Assembly: GCA_039621445.1 (NCBI GenBank)
Contig: CP154957.1
Location: 23,024,761-23,088,760 of the forward strand
Direction of reading: 5' to 3'
DNA length: 64,000 bases
Source: Euglena gracilis
Taxonomy: Eukaryota; Euglenida; Euglenophyceae; Euglenales
Both the position numbers and the translations under genes were made by a program. Numbering within the stretch: position 1 is the first letter of the stretch; each line of letters starts with the position of its first letter. Shown here piece after piece: positions 23,136 through 35,404 of this stretch. The notes under the pieces are model-generated. The model saw only the letters and a program-made list of their open reading frames with translations, was not told where the DNA came from and did not search any database.

Positions 23136-26100
23136 ATGACCACGCACAAGGGCGGCACCGTGTTCAAGTACGTGGAGGGGTCCCGGCCCGAGACCGACGA
23201 CACGGAATGCATCCCGCCGAACTCCCGGGTCTGCATCACAGTGCTCAACCGGGCCGGGCTGACGGAGCAGGAGCTGTACGGCGCCTTCAGCCAATTCGGG
23301 GACATCGAGTACCTCAAGGTCCTCAACCACAAGCCAGTGGCGTTCGTCAAATATTCGCTCGCATCATCGGCTGAATTGGCCGACAGGCTGGCTCGTTGAT
23401 CCCTCAAGGGTGAAACTGCTCCCTGACTGTCTGAATGAAAAGGTTTTTGGGTAGTCTTTTTTTTATTCATTTGTCCAACTTCGGCTCGGGCTCCAGTGAG
23501 GAGATTTCTAGCACAAACCGAACAGCCCCCCCCCCCCCCCCCGGGTCATCAGAGAATGACTGTTTGCGGCAAAGGCTGACTCCCTTGAAGCCCAACAATG
23601 ACCGCAAAAGAAACCAATGTATTTCATTGCCAGCAGCACTGACAACCCTCCAAATAAAAGTTGGTTAAGTTTATTTTAAAAGTTATTAATATATAATATT
23701 AAGTGTTTAAATTTTTACATTTTTTTCTCAGCCTGGGGATTTTTGGGCAGGGAGGCAGGGTTTGTTGCAGGCAGGTAAACACCTGTTTTTCTGGCACACC
23801 GTGTGATTTTTGGGACATTTGTGTCTTTTGCTTCTTCATCATTTTCCTCTCTGGGGTTGTAGTCACAGTTTGGTGGTTGTAAATGGGCGGCGGGTTTACA
23901 CACAGCCCAGGTGGGGCTGCGGAATTGCCCCGGGCCACCAACGGCCACGGGTTCATCGTCCTCCTTTCCCCCCTTCAACCGCCCCGGCAGATTCGCCCCA
24001 AACTTCAGTCCCTCCGATCCTCGCTCCGCCTGTGCTGTTCGGGGGGGGGGGGGGCTCGGCGTTTCGTTTCGACGGGCCGCCGGTCCCATCGAGAACGCGG
24101 CCCACGTCACGGTGGGCGGGGAGGTGCCCCGCGCGTTCCTGGCCGAGACGCGGACGGAGCAGGGCAAGGGGCTGCTGCAGGCGCACTCCCAGAACCCGGA
24201 GGACCACCCACCGCGCTCCCGCCTCTTCGTCGCCCTGAGCCACCCCGGCGTGACGCCCAGGCCGCCACCCCCTCGCAGACGTTTCGGAGCGGCCCCCACC
24301 GGCAATATGGGAATCCCTGCAACCCCATGGGTGGTGGGGGGAAGCCGACCCCCCCCCCCAATTTCCCCCAGAACTGGTGGGCAGGGCTGCACTGGAAGGC
24401 CTGGTGAGGGGGTTGGACCCCCCCTCTGGGAAATGGGGGTGGGTCAACCCCCTCTCACCACAGCACCACGGAAGGGAATATTTCTTCAGCGCCGAAGAAA
24501 AAAAAACCTAGAAATCGGTGCCCCCAGTTGAAAGGTCATCTTCCCAGGAAGCATTTTTTCTGGTGATTTTCTCTGATAAAAATTTCAAAATTGCGACGAC
24601 ATTCCAGGAAACTCTGATGCTTGATTTGGTGAGATGTTTTATATTTTTTTAATCTCAATACCTTCAGTCTTGCAAGCAAATTCAAAAAACGAAGGGAATG
24701 CTCCTTTTTGGCAAGAAGTTCCGGGCTTTTTTTTGTCATTCAGGTTTCCTTTTTTGTCTAGTCACCCCCCTGGTTCTTACCCGTATTTGGCGAAATAACC
24801 CTCCTCCAGTTCTTCCGCATCTTTTCTTGTTCTCAGAAAAAGGAGGGAGGTTAGAGGATTGGGTGGACGGAAAAGAAAACCCTCCGAATGTGCTGGCGGT
24901 GATTCAGTGTCCTCCCAAAGCTTTCGTCTCACTTGTATCACCCCCAACCCCCCCCCCTCCCAATGCGATCCATCCCTTCATCCATTTCCCCCCCCCCTAT
25001 GTCCAACGACCCCCCTATGTCCAATGACCACCCCCCCCGGTCAGAGGACACCTTTTCGGAGGTTTGACCAAATTCTTGGTCCCGGCGTGAAGCGCCGGGA
25101 CGAAAAATTTTGCCCAAAAATTGGCCAAAAATTTGGCCAAAATGCCATTTTTGACATTTTTTTGGACAAAAATTTGTCGAAATTGCCCATAATTTTTGGC
25201 ACGAAGCGCCGGAAGGGAAAATTTGGGCATTTTTTGGGTGGGTAGGGACCCGGGTACCCACCAACTTTCTTTTGACCCCATGTCCAACGACCACCCCCCC
25301 GGTCAGAGGACAGAGGTTACCGGTCATTGGACATAGGGGGGGGGGGGTTTCGTTCCAGCGACTGCTGAGCGGCATGGCACGCCATTCCTTCAGGTCTGGC
25401 GGCCTGCCAGCGGCCGAGGCGCTGGAGCAGATCTTCGCCGGCTTCCCCGGGTTCGAGTCCATCAAGAAGTCCAACCAGAAGGCGGTGGCCTTCGTGAAGT
25501 ACGGGCTGGCCAGCCAGGCCGCCGCGGCGATGGAGAGCGTCCTGCTGTCGGGCAACCCGGACATCCGCAACATCCTGCCAGCGGAGCCCCGGGCGGCGGG
25601 CGGGGCGTACGGTGGGGCGTACCCCCCGCCGGCGGTCCCTCAGCGAGGGGCTGCCCCTCCCCCGTACGCTGTCGCCCCCGGCCCAACCAGCTTTGAACCG
25701 GCTTCTCACGTCAGCCAAACGGGTATTTTATTCTTATATAATTTTATTTCACAAAAACCCTGGTCGTTGGCGTTGGCACAAACCCATGGGAGGCCCATAC
25801 AAACCACCTTCACCGTCCTGAGTTGCCTGAGGATTGCAAATGGATAATTTGGAACTGTTTTTTGAAGGCATTGCATATCCCCTCCTGAACAACGTGGGAA
25901 AACTTCTTTAAAGGAAGGTCGCACCCCCCTTCCCCTGGGGGGGGGGGGAATCTCGGGGGGAAATTCCCCTGGTAGGGCATTTTGACCCCCGTGGGTCGGG
26001 TTTTGGGACGAGTATTTCCACAGTACCCCCGGTGCCGAGGGAGGGAAATTGGTTTGGTCGGCAGGCACCGGGGCATAAAACCGACCCCCCCCCCCGCAGG

Positions 26101-29100
26101 GCCTGTGTGTGCCTGCCATTGGGCCAGGAATGAACAACCTGGGGTCCCCACCATCATATGCACACACAAGATCCTGCTTTTCTTCCACGAAGCTGCTTTG
26201 CTGCCAGAGCACCCCCACAGTTCTCTCCTGCCCACTCCCTCCCAGGGCTGTTCTGCTGGCAATGTTCATTGGTTCAATTGTAACAATTGTAACAATTCTG
26301 ATCGGCTGCACAGCAAGTACATCGGGTTTGTGAAGTTGCAAGCTGGAAGCAAGTCAGGTTTGAAAGCAGGGTTCGATATGAGGAGGAGGTACAGGGTTGA
26401 GTTGGGGGGTGTCCCCCCCTCCTGGAACAGAGGGGAGTCCAGACCCCCCCCCCCCACCTGCCAAGGGGGTCCAGACCGACCTCGGGGTGGGGTACCCGGG
26501 ACCCCCCAAAAAGGTCAAATATATCTTTCAAAAGCTTCGCCCCGATTTTTTTTTGCATTTTTTTAAACAAATTTGTGCCCAAAAAGTGCCCAAAATGTCA
26601 TTTTTTGGTCGGCTTTGTGCTGGGCCAAAAAAAAATCACACCCAGACCACGCCATTATTCAGGTGGGGGTGGGGTGCCCCCCCCCCTCCTGGACCGGAGG
26701 GGGGGGAGTCCGACCCACCCCCCCCACCCCCCACCCAAAAAAGAGCTCATCTGACACAGGGAGCCAAGGAGGCAAATGGCCAGGAGGGTTTCAAACAGGG
26801 TTCGATAAAATGTGGTTTGCACCAAACATGGGATTCCTCAACTCCTCTACCCATTCCCTCCGCTTTGTCACGCCCTGCCGCTGACCCCCTCCTCCTCACG
26901 TCCCACTGTACACCCAGCCGCCCCCGAAGCAACACATCACGGACAGCCCGCCCAGCGAACGCCTGTTCATCGTCACGGGCCGCAACGTGTACCACGATGA
27001 CCTCAGCGTCGTGATGGCCCATTTTCCGGGGCTGGAGCAAATCGATGTGAAGCTGACCCCCACGGGTACCCCCAAGGGCTTCGCCTACGCCACCTTTAAC
27101 TCAGTGGATGCTGCCACCGGCGCTATGGCAGCCCTCGACGGATTCGACGTCCTGGGATTGCCGTTGAAAGTGGTTTACGCTGCCCAGGGTGTCTCTGATT
27201 TGGCCTCAGTTTCATTGATGAATATGAATGTTTTGAACAGGATTTTGCTCATTATTCAAAATCTGTTTGCCACATAACACAATAATGCGAAAGCAGGCAA
27301 AGAGGACCTGTTTTGAAGGTGTGGAATCATCAGGAGGTGGGTCCCACCCTGACTGGGGGGGGATTCCAGACGACCTCAGGGATTGGTGTGTATCCTGGGA
27401 ATTACGGATAACTGCAGATGAGCCGGAAATCCCCAAGTTCAGGTCACCATGGATAAGTATAGATAAGATTTTGACACCCCCCCCCTCACCATTGTTACGC
27501 AACTGATTGTAGCACATTAGGGAATACAAGGTTTGCCTCAAGGTTTGCCTCTGTCAAGGCGTGTTTCTCTTGATGTGCAGCCCCGCTGCCGTATTGCCAG
27601 TCAATTTGGGATTGCTTCACTGTGGCCAAGGTCCTCAGAATGGGATCCGGACCCCCTGCCGCTGAGAACCGGGGGAAAGGCACTGGGAAGGGCGCCGGGA
27701 AGGGCGCCGGTAAAGGTGCCGGGAAAGGCGGAGGGCTTGGCTACTCACCATACCCACCACCGGCCCCATTGGTGCCGTTCGCCCGGCAGCACGCCGCGCT
27801 GCGGCCGATGGGGGGCCTGCCAGTGCCAGAGGCCACCATCAACGACGACATCCCCCGCCAGGTGCCCGAGGGCATCGACCCGGATTTCCCGCCTGGCAGC
27901 CGGCTGTTCTATGTCCTGGCGCCGGGCTGCGTCATCTCAGAGGACAGCCTCATCAGCCTCTTCCGGCGGTACCCGGGATTGGAGTATTTCCAGCCGCAGG
28001 GGGCGTCGAAGACGTATGGCTTTGCGCACAGGGATGGCACAGACACCGCCAGGTTACGGGGGGGTTGCCACAGGAGGTGGAATCGCTGGAGGTGGACCGG
28101 CGGTCGACCGTCGGCGACCGTCGCGTCCACCATGGTGGGATGACGGCCGGCCGCGGCCGGCCGCGGCCACCACCAAGAGCAATTTGAAAAGTGTTGCTGG
28201 TGGAACCGCGGCCAGCGGCGGTCCCACCAGGAGCATTTTGTAACGTGTCTCTGGTGGAACTGCGGCTGGCCGCGGTCAGCCGCGGTCAGCCGCGGTTCCA
28301 CCAGGACCGACCATCTATGCAGTGATCAGGCACCATCACCAGCCGGCCCAGCTTTTATCCTGCCTGCCCCCATGTGTCCAATTTATCGCGCCCCAGACCC
28401 CCCACCCCCCCCCCACACCCCCCACACCCGCCCACATTTCACGTAATTTCACACGACCTTCTCTTTACTTTTTTTTATTTTTTGCTTTGTTAAATATATT
28501 ATTTATTTATTTATTTATTATGTTCTTTTTGATTTTTGCAAAAGAATTTCCCGATGCCGTTTCACTGTGGCCAAAAGGAATTTATGAGGTTATTTGAAGG
28601 AGTAGGGTTAGGGTTACGATTCTTTTCCAAACAGCAGAATACATCCCGCTCAACGTTGTTAGATTGGTCTCTACAAGGTACCCAGCGAACCCAAAGAGCC
28701 GCCCAACTAGGGTTAAAAACATGGGGGGACCCGAGCGAGGCGCCGAAGGCGCCGAGCGAGGGTCCCCCCATGTGTATTAACCCTAGTTGGGCGGATCTTT
28801 GGGGTAGCTGGTACCTTGTAGGGGCCAATTTATCACGCCCCAGACCCCGCACAACCCACACCCCCTCACCCCCCCCCACAAACCTCCATCCCCCCCCCAC
28901 ACCTCACACCCCCCACACAGCCCCCCCATGCCCCCCCCCCACACCCCTCCACACCCCCCACACCCGCCCACACTGCACATAATTTCACATGCCCTTCTTT
29001 ATTTTTTAATTTTTGCTTTTTTTAATTATATTATTTATTTATTTATTTATTATGTTCTTTTTCATTTTTGCAAAAGAATTTCCCGATGCCGTTTCACTGT

Positions 29101-31099
29101 GGCCAAAAAGAGTTTGTGAGGTTATTTGAAGGAGCAGGGTTAGGGTTACGATTCTTTTCCAAACAGCAGAATACATCCCGCTCAACGTTGTTAGATTGGT
29201 CTCTACAAGGTACCCAGCGAACCCAAAGAGCCGCCCAACTAGGGTTAAAAACATGGGGGGACCCGAGCGAGGCGCCGAAGGCGCCGAGCGAGGGTCCCCC
29301 CATGTGTATTAACCCTAGTTGGGCGGCTCTTTGGGGTAGCTGGTACCTTGTAGGGGCCAATTTATCACGCCCCAGACCCCCCACAACCCACCCCCCACAC
29401 CCCCCCACACCCCTCCACACCCCCCACCTCCCCCCCCCCCCACAGCCCCCCCACACCCCGCACACTTCACGTAATATCATACTTTTTTTTTTTTTTTTCT
29501 TTTTTTTTTATTTTTTTTTTTATATATTATTTTTTTTTATTTATATATATTGTAAACAATTATATGTATTATATTGTATATTATTATTTTTTTATATATA
29601 TATATATTTATATATATATATTCAGATGGGTCCAATTAAGTGCGGAGGGGTTAAAAAAACAATGATGAAACAGGGAACGTATGAAAATCCTTTAAGCATT
29701 CTGCATCCCCCCTCCACCCCCGTCCACAGTGAAACAGTGAAACGGCATCGGGAAATTCTTTTGCAGAAATAAAAAGAATAAAAAATATTTCTATATAGGA
29801 GGACCATTTCCGGGTTGTTTGGCTTTACAACAAAAGCTTCGGAACCCTGAAAAAAGGGGGGCATCGGGTGGATGTGGGGCTCGAACCCACGACCTCAGGG
29901 TCACGGAAGCCATGCTCTACCACTGATCCACTCGGCTTTCTGGCAGTCTTGAGGTAAGTGTGGTAAGATCGCTTCGCACATCCACTACTGTTTACAATGC
30001 AAGCAGGCTGGTGATGGCTTGCTGTGGTGGGACGACGGTTGGCCGCGGCTGACCGCGGCTGACCGCGGCTGACCGTCATCCCACCACATCGTTGTTCAAA
30101 ATTCATGAAAGTGGAACCGCGGTCGACCGCGGCCGACCGCGGTTCCACTTTCGAAAAAATTTTTTTCCAAAAGTGGGACCGCGGCTGGCCGCGGCCGGCC
30201 GCGGTCAGCCGTTTTCCCACCACCATGGGCAGCCGCGGCCGGCCGCGGCTGACCGCGGCCGGCCGCGGTTCCACCAACCGCGAGTCCACCTCCTGTGGCA
30301 CACCTCCCGCCAGGTTACCATGAGAGGTGGAATCATGGAGACGCCCAGCCGAGGCCACCACCACGGGCCATTTTTCTTGCTGCAGCTAGCCGCAGCCACC
30401 ACCTCGCAACATCCCAAGGGAATTGATGAAGGCATGGGATTAGGGTTAAGATTCTCATGCAAGCATTTCAACCATTGCTGCGTGTCGTTGTTTTATTGAC
30501 CTCGGCATGATGCTCAAATTTGAGCTAATGTACAGGGGGACCCAAGCGAGGTGCCACAGGCACCTCGCTCGGGTCCCCCATGTACATTAACCGTAGCTGG
30601 GCAGCTTGTTGGGTTCGCTGGTGAGTATGTGCACACATTGCAATCGCAAGTCTCAGACTCTGTGAGAAGTCCCTGGTGGCATTTACATGTCTGGCTGCAG
30701 CCAGCTGCAGCCACCACACCACCTTCCTCAGCAATCCACCCCCCACAGACACCACTCCCCTGAACACCCTCGAAACCTACCAGTCTCCCTCTATAAAATG
30801 GTTTCGTTTTGGCAACCCCTCTGGGAATATGCCTGAGAATTTGTGCCGGTCTGACAGGAAACTCTCATGGTCCTCAGCAGTGACTGACCTGTCGGGTGTG
30901 TTTCTTGGGGGGGTATGTAAAGTTCGAAATGGACACAATTTCTGTGGTGCCATCTCTGTCGGAGAAGTACGATAACCCTGATTCTGCCAGCTACGCCCTG
31001 CAGGAGCTGAACATGAAGCCTTTGGGGGCTGGCACATTGAAGGTGGTGCTGGCTCATCCCACCAGCGAGAGAGGACCGAAGAAGCGCCGTCTGGAGTGA
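23136..31099 (+). CDS. RBM45: RBM45-like RNA-binding protein with four RRM domains
   Basis: Exons are 23136-23394, 23911-24254, 25412-25708, 26914-27181, 27628-28025 and 30964-31099 (TGA). RRM1 has VCITVLNRAGLTEQELYGAF and AFVKYS. RRM2 starts RLFVALSHPGVT and continues EALEQIFAGFPGFE after an intron. RRM3 has RLFIVTGRNVYHDDLSVVM. RRM4 has RLFYVLAPGCVISEDSL, and its RNP1 YGFAKYDNPDSASYAL is split by the last intron. The C-terminus LKVVLAH...KKRRLE recalls the end of animal RBM45 (LKVMLAD...KRQR), which supports the name. A GKGAGKG repeat lies between RRM3 and RRM4. Intron 1 is GT-AG and the other four are nonconventional. The frame shifts by one across a 14 or so G tract near 24043, perhaps a sequencing error or a missed intron. 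A CAG lies 2 nt before the ATG, a possible spliced-leader site. Confidence 0.75.
24258..25406. mobile_element. Nonconventional intron of the RBM45-like gene with CAGGCCGCCA inverted ends
   Basis: The ends are CAGGCCGCCA (24258) and TGGCGGCCTG (25406), exactly complementary over 10 bp. Splicing 24255-25411 joins RRM2 as GVTAEALEQIFAG. The flanking octamers no longer match, so any duplication has decayed. Internally there is a further hairpin-like stretch with GGGTGGTGGGGGG and its complement. Confidence 0.75.
28495..29590. repeat. Tandem duplication of a foldback unit (about 535 bp period)
   Basis: Two near-identical units each contain an AT-rich lead, a TTAGGG-like pair, a hairpin and a CCCCACAC-rich tail. 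The large hairpins are at 28671-28821 and 29203-29353. Their arms start CTACAAGGTACCCAGCGAAC and the mirrored arm ends TACCTTGTAG. The hairpin tip is GGCGCCGAAGGCGCC. Confidence 0.9.
29869..29936 (-). pseudogene. tRNA-like sequence (degenerate tRNA or tRNA-derived SINE head)
   Basis: Read on the minus strand it has a box A-like TGGATCAGTGG and a box B GGTTCGAGCCC. The T-arm is perfect (GTGGG, loop TTCGAGC, CCCAC). ATCCACC pairs with an upstream AGTGGAT at 6 of 7 positions. The D stem is shortened and the anticodon stem pairs poorly, so no anticodon is assigned. Confidence 0.5.
30425..30625. repeat. Diverged foldback copy
   Basis: It has the leader GGGATTAGGGTTAAGATTCT and a hairpin in which AGGGGGACCCAAGCGAGGTG is mirrored by CACCTCGCTCGGGTCCCCC. 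It is shorter than the copies at 28.7 and 29.2 kb. Confidence 0.75.
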
Positions 31100-34000
31100 G
31101 TTCACAAGCTGGATGATGACTGGTTGATAGTTTGTTTGTGCTGGCAGGACTGGCAAGCCAGAGGTGGTTCGGGCCAGTTTTCCCCTCCTATCATATTATT
31201 CGCACCAGCGACAACTGTATCCGCACGGAGCAACTATACAACAACTGTGTTCCATCTCAACTGCGGCCCCGACCAACAAGACCGCCTGGACGATGCCACA
31301 TCATCTGACCACTGTCACCTGACCTCATGTGGGTCGACAGAACTCAACTGAACCCGTGGACGTCGCACGTACGATGTGACTGAGCGCCATTTCTCACTGC
31401 ACTCCAACCGCAGATGTGAACCTTTTTAGGTTTTGGATTCCAGGTGGGCGAGCTCACCAAACCACTGGAAAACGAAACGATACCAGAAAATCATGTTTTC
31501 AATTTACTGATAAGCTCACCATCGCTGACAGGCACCATTGGGAAATAACCCACAAAAAAAGCTACCGTTTGTTCTCTTTTTGAATTTGTATCATGGAGAT
31601 TGCTCTTCTTTTAAAATGGAATCAAACTATCAAGTACATGACATCTTGATATCATCGAGCAGTCATTTTTCTTTGGGGGACCTTATTGCCTTGATGGCTC
31701 AAAAAAAAAAAACAAATTCAGGAATTGATGTTTGAAACATAGGCGCAGATTTAGGACCAGAGTCCACATCCGAAAATGTGTCTTTCAAACACCGGAAGCA
31801 TTTCAGAGTTCACTGGCGCACGACAAAAGGTGGAATTTTGGGAAGGGTGTAATTTTTTGGAACATTAACATGGAACCTTCACGCATTGGTCCAATGCATT
31901 TCACTTTGTCACGTGCCATTCGTTGTACATGAAGCTTTTCTTTGACGACATTTTTGAAAAGTTTCACGCATTGTTGAGGGGCTCAGATACAAATTTGGGT
32001 TTGGCATTTTTGTTTCTTATGGTGGGCCTCACAATTCATCGCATTCTGTAGTTGGCAAGCAGTTGGTTTTGGTGAGGTGCCGGGCCCATTGTGCCCAATT
32101 CGCATGTGCAACCAACTCAGAGAACCCAGCGACTTTCGTTGAAGCAACTGGATGGTTTCCACCTCAAACAAGGCTGAACGGGAGCCCCCGAAACCTGAAA
32201 CACCGAAATTGGGGTGGGGGGTCAACCCCCCCCCCCAACCCTGTTGGGTGTGGGTCCAACCCCCCTGCCTGTGTAAGTTGACACGTTAACAGGCATTCCC
32301 GTTCAGCCCTGCCACCCCCCCCCCCCCGGGAAGTTGTCGCCCTCATAAAATTGTCTCATACCCCAGTTGTCACCTTGGGGCCATATTGGCTGATTTGTCA
32401 TGTTAGATAGTACACCAAGGCCTGAGGCTGTGAGAAGTTATCACCTAACAGCGTTTTAGGGCGGAGTAATTTCAATAAATCCTTCTGTGGCATTTTGGGT
32501 CAACAAAATTCATGAATTTCTTTCCAAAAGGACCCGATACCTGTGGGGGATATTAACACCCCCCCCCCCGGTGCCACATCGGAAAAAGAGGCATTTTTTG
32601 TTCACCGTTTGGTCAAAATTTGAATAACCCTTCGGCCTATCCAGTGAAACCCAAATTCAAGCAACCCCCAAATTTAAGCAACCCCTTGGGCTGAAGCCCA
32701 AATTTAGGCAACGGGTTGCTTAAATTTGGGGGCAAATTTCATCAATGGGTTGCTTGAATTTGGGGGGGTTACCTCAACACCTAGATTGCTCCAGGGTGGC
32801 CACCCCAACTGGGATCAGTTCTGGTCAGCCCGATGTTTCTTGAAATAACTCCCCTCCAAATCTGTCGCTTCACCCCCTCCTGTGTTGCAGCCCATAGCCA
32901 GGCCCAAGCCAACGACAAGGGAAAGGGCAAAATGGCTCCCCCCCCCCCCCGAGCTGTGGCTGCACCCGAAAGTTGCGGCTGCCGCCGCAATCTACCAATT
33001 TCAGGTTTCCCACCAATTGCAGCCACACCTGCTGAACCTTTCTGTTCCCACAGGCAAACAACGAACGATGGCATCAGCACCTTGCTCAGGCTGAGGAGCC
33101 TTGTCGACATAGACGGCTGGACAACTGATTTTCAACGTGGACAAAAGTAATGACAAGTATTAAGCGTTGTGGCCCTGCTTTATCAAAAAGAAATGAAAAA
33201 CATGATACACAGGACTGGCAGGTAAATAGTTATCAAAATTTTTTTGTTGTATGCACCTCCTGCTGTAATCATTTTGGTGTTTGAATTGGGCGGTTGTCAT
33301 CCTGGAGCTGTCACCCCCCACCTCTTTGTCCCCATTTTGCACCCTCGCTGGACGAAGTTTCTTTGCCCTTTAAAATGGAACAATACGCCTTGATCATGTT
33401 CAGTGGAAACATACCAAACTGCAGTCTTTCTTCTGGTGTGAAGCGCCAGAGGTGAATTTGCCCACAGGGGAGGGTTCTGGGCAGGCTTGTTTTTTAATTT
33501 TGCCGGACCCCTCCTGGGTGCGTTTTTGGATGGGTGGGTGGGTCCAGGCACATGGGGGGGGGGAGGGCAGAATGGGAATCGGCCGAACAGCCAGGGGGGT
33601 GGGTGGGGGGGGTCGACCACCCCCCCCCACCCCCTGCATGGTGGGTGGGGGGGGGGGTCGACCACCCCCCCCACCACCACCTCTTCCCGCATTTCCGGGA
33701 GCACCAATTTTTGGACCCGAAAAAAATTTTCCGGCGCAGGGTGTTTTTTTTTTACCCATTTTGGGACCCATATAGGGGGTCCCCCCCCAAAACCCCCCAA
33801 AACCCCATTTTTTCACACCTTCCAAAAATCCAACATTTTCTAAAAATGTTAATTTTGAGAGGTTTTGAAGCAAAAAAAATGCCATTGAAAGTCCAAAAAT
33901 TTTCAAAGATAAAAAATGTTAGTAAAATTTGATTGTGCCAAAATTTTGTCCACTTTTTTTTGACCTTCGTTTTTTTCACCCCCCTCCTAACCCTAAAACC

Positions 34001-35404
34001 TGAAATTTTTGAGATTTTTTTGTGAAAAAAATGCGGTTTTCCATCAAAAAATCATGTGTTTTGGGTTCATTTTTCAAAAAAAAATCAATAATTTTCCCCG
34101 TTTTCCTGAAATCGGTGAAATGCTGTGGTGGGTGGGGGGCGGTCGACCCCCCCCCACCAGGCCTTCCCGTTCTGCCCTGTGGGGTCCCACACCAGCACTC
34201 TGCGGAAAATTTTTGGAAATGCCTTGAAGGGGGCTTTTAAAAAAACCTGGTTCTGGCCAAGGACATTTGGAACATTTGTCGCATCACAGGGGAGGGGGTG
34301 ACAAATACCCAGGTGCGACAAGGGGCAGCAGACAGGAGGGTGACAGCCACCCACCCATTTCCCAAGGTAAAGTGTGCTGAGGGAGTTGAATTGGAAATGA
34401 TTGTTGTTTTTGGTGTTTTTTTTTATATTACAAGAGCAGGGGGAATCAACATGCAGGTATGCACTCCATTTAAAAAGTAATCTATGCAATTCCAAAAGTC
34501 TTCACCCACCCATTTTTGTGACACACCGGGAGAGAGATTCAAAGGATTTTGTGTAACCTGTTCCCCCGTGGGGAACCACAAAATTGGCTCCTCGCAGAAA
34601 TGCAGAGCGGAGGTCGTGTGTTTGGGCCACAACAGCGCTTTGCTGCGTCTTGTGAAGATCCTCAGACTTTTACTTTTTATGCTGCAATTTTATGCTGCAA
34701 ATTATTTGCACAGCCACACCCCTGAACAGCCAAGGTCTCAGACATTGTTAATTTGTCTCTTTAGGGCTGGGCCATCACTCATCCACCCATTTCTAGGACG
34801 CACGTTTTCAACTACTGAAACAGTTCTCCCGGTGTGTGACAAATTTGGGTGGGAACCTTCATGGGGGAAAACCATTGGAATGGAGTGTTTGTAAGATCCG
34901 ACTGCGGATCAAATCATGTCTTTTTGGTTTCTGTTCCGGGGGGTATGAACAAAGTTCTCTTCTGCATATTTCTTGACGACCAACTCTGTTTTGGGCTGTT
35001 AGGGAGGTTTATGTGGAGGACAAAAACATGTTTCAACTTTGAGGCATTCACGGTTAACTGTCAAGAGTCTGAATGCCTCAGGTGTCTCGAGAGTGAAACG
35101 TTGATGTATGCCGGTATGAATTGAAGTTTGTCTCAAACCTGATAATATACCACACATCTTGTCACATCGATACAATTTTTTCCACAGAAAGCAACATGCG
35201 GTGCACACGCGCGCGCACGCACAAATGCACACGCATACGCACACGCACACGCACACGCATTATCAGGCACGTGAATGTGCATGCAAAGCAGTCCATAGTT
35301 TGGATGGGATTGACCATCGCTCTCATCCTCTTCCTGCCCCTACCAACCATGGATCCATTGCCCTCGCCCCACCCCCTTCAGCCACCTCTGACGGTGCAGT
35401 GCAC
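31100..35404. other. Intergenic region without a confident gene
   Basis: I see no sustained coding signal. The region contains poly-C/poly-G hairpins such as GGGTCGACCACCCCCC (33606-33670), T- and A-rich stretches, and one element end pair at 32169-32311. The last few hundred bases may hold the promoter and 5' end of the methyltransferase gene, but no defined promoter motif is visible. Confidence 0.5.
32169..32311. mobile_element. Free-standing copy of the intron-element family
   Basis: Ends CAAGGCTGAACGGGAGCCC and GGCATTCCCGTTCAGCCCTG are inverted and match the ends of the elements that act as nonconventional introns (4072, 8480, 38878). No exon is visible on either side and no duplication is clear, so it looks like a dispersed element rather than an intron. 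Confidence 0.6.

Larger units (their letters stand above)
28058..30306. mobile_element. Composite inverted-repeat element inserted in an RBM45-like intron
   Basis: The flanking direct repeat CCGCCAGGTTAC is perfect over 12 bp (28046-28057 and 30307-30318). The ends share GCCACAGGAGGTGGA(A/C)TCG in inverted orientation. Inside are GC hairpin clusters at both ends (28085-28310, 30030-30285), two tandem foldback units and a tRNA-like sequence. The segment carrying AAAAGAATTTCCCGATGCCG occurs twice directly and once inverted, near 29740. Confidence 0.7.
28029..30958. mobile_element. Nonconventional last intron of the RBM45-like gene, 2.9 kb
   Basis: The ends CAGGGATGGCAC (28029) and GTGCCATCTCTG (ending 30958) are complementary at 11 of 12 positions. 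Splicing 28026-30963 gives the RNP1 motif YGFAKYDN. The intron was enlarged by the composite element 28058-30306 and by another foldback copy near 30.5 kb. Confidence 0.78.

Noticed and set aside
27182-27627. GT-AG intron using CCCAGG|GTGTCT in the RBM45-like gene
   Set aside because: No AG acceptor restores the frame of the next exon, whereas the nonconventional junction does.
29869-29936. Functional tRNA gene
   Set aside because: The anticodon stem mispairs, position 33 is not T in the standard alignment, and the D stem is shortened.
35159-35404. Upstream in-frame extension of the methyltransferase
   Set aside because: It passes through a CA/CG microsatellite and has no coding character; the ATG at 35405 after GTGCAG is preferred.
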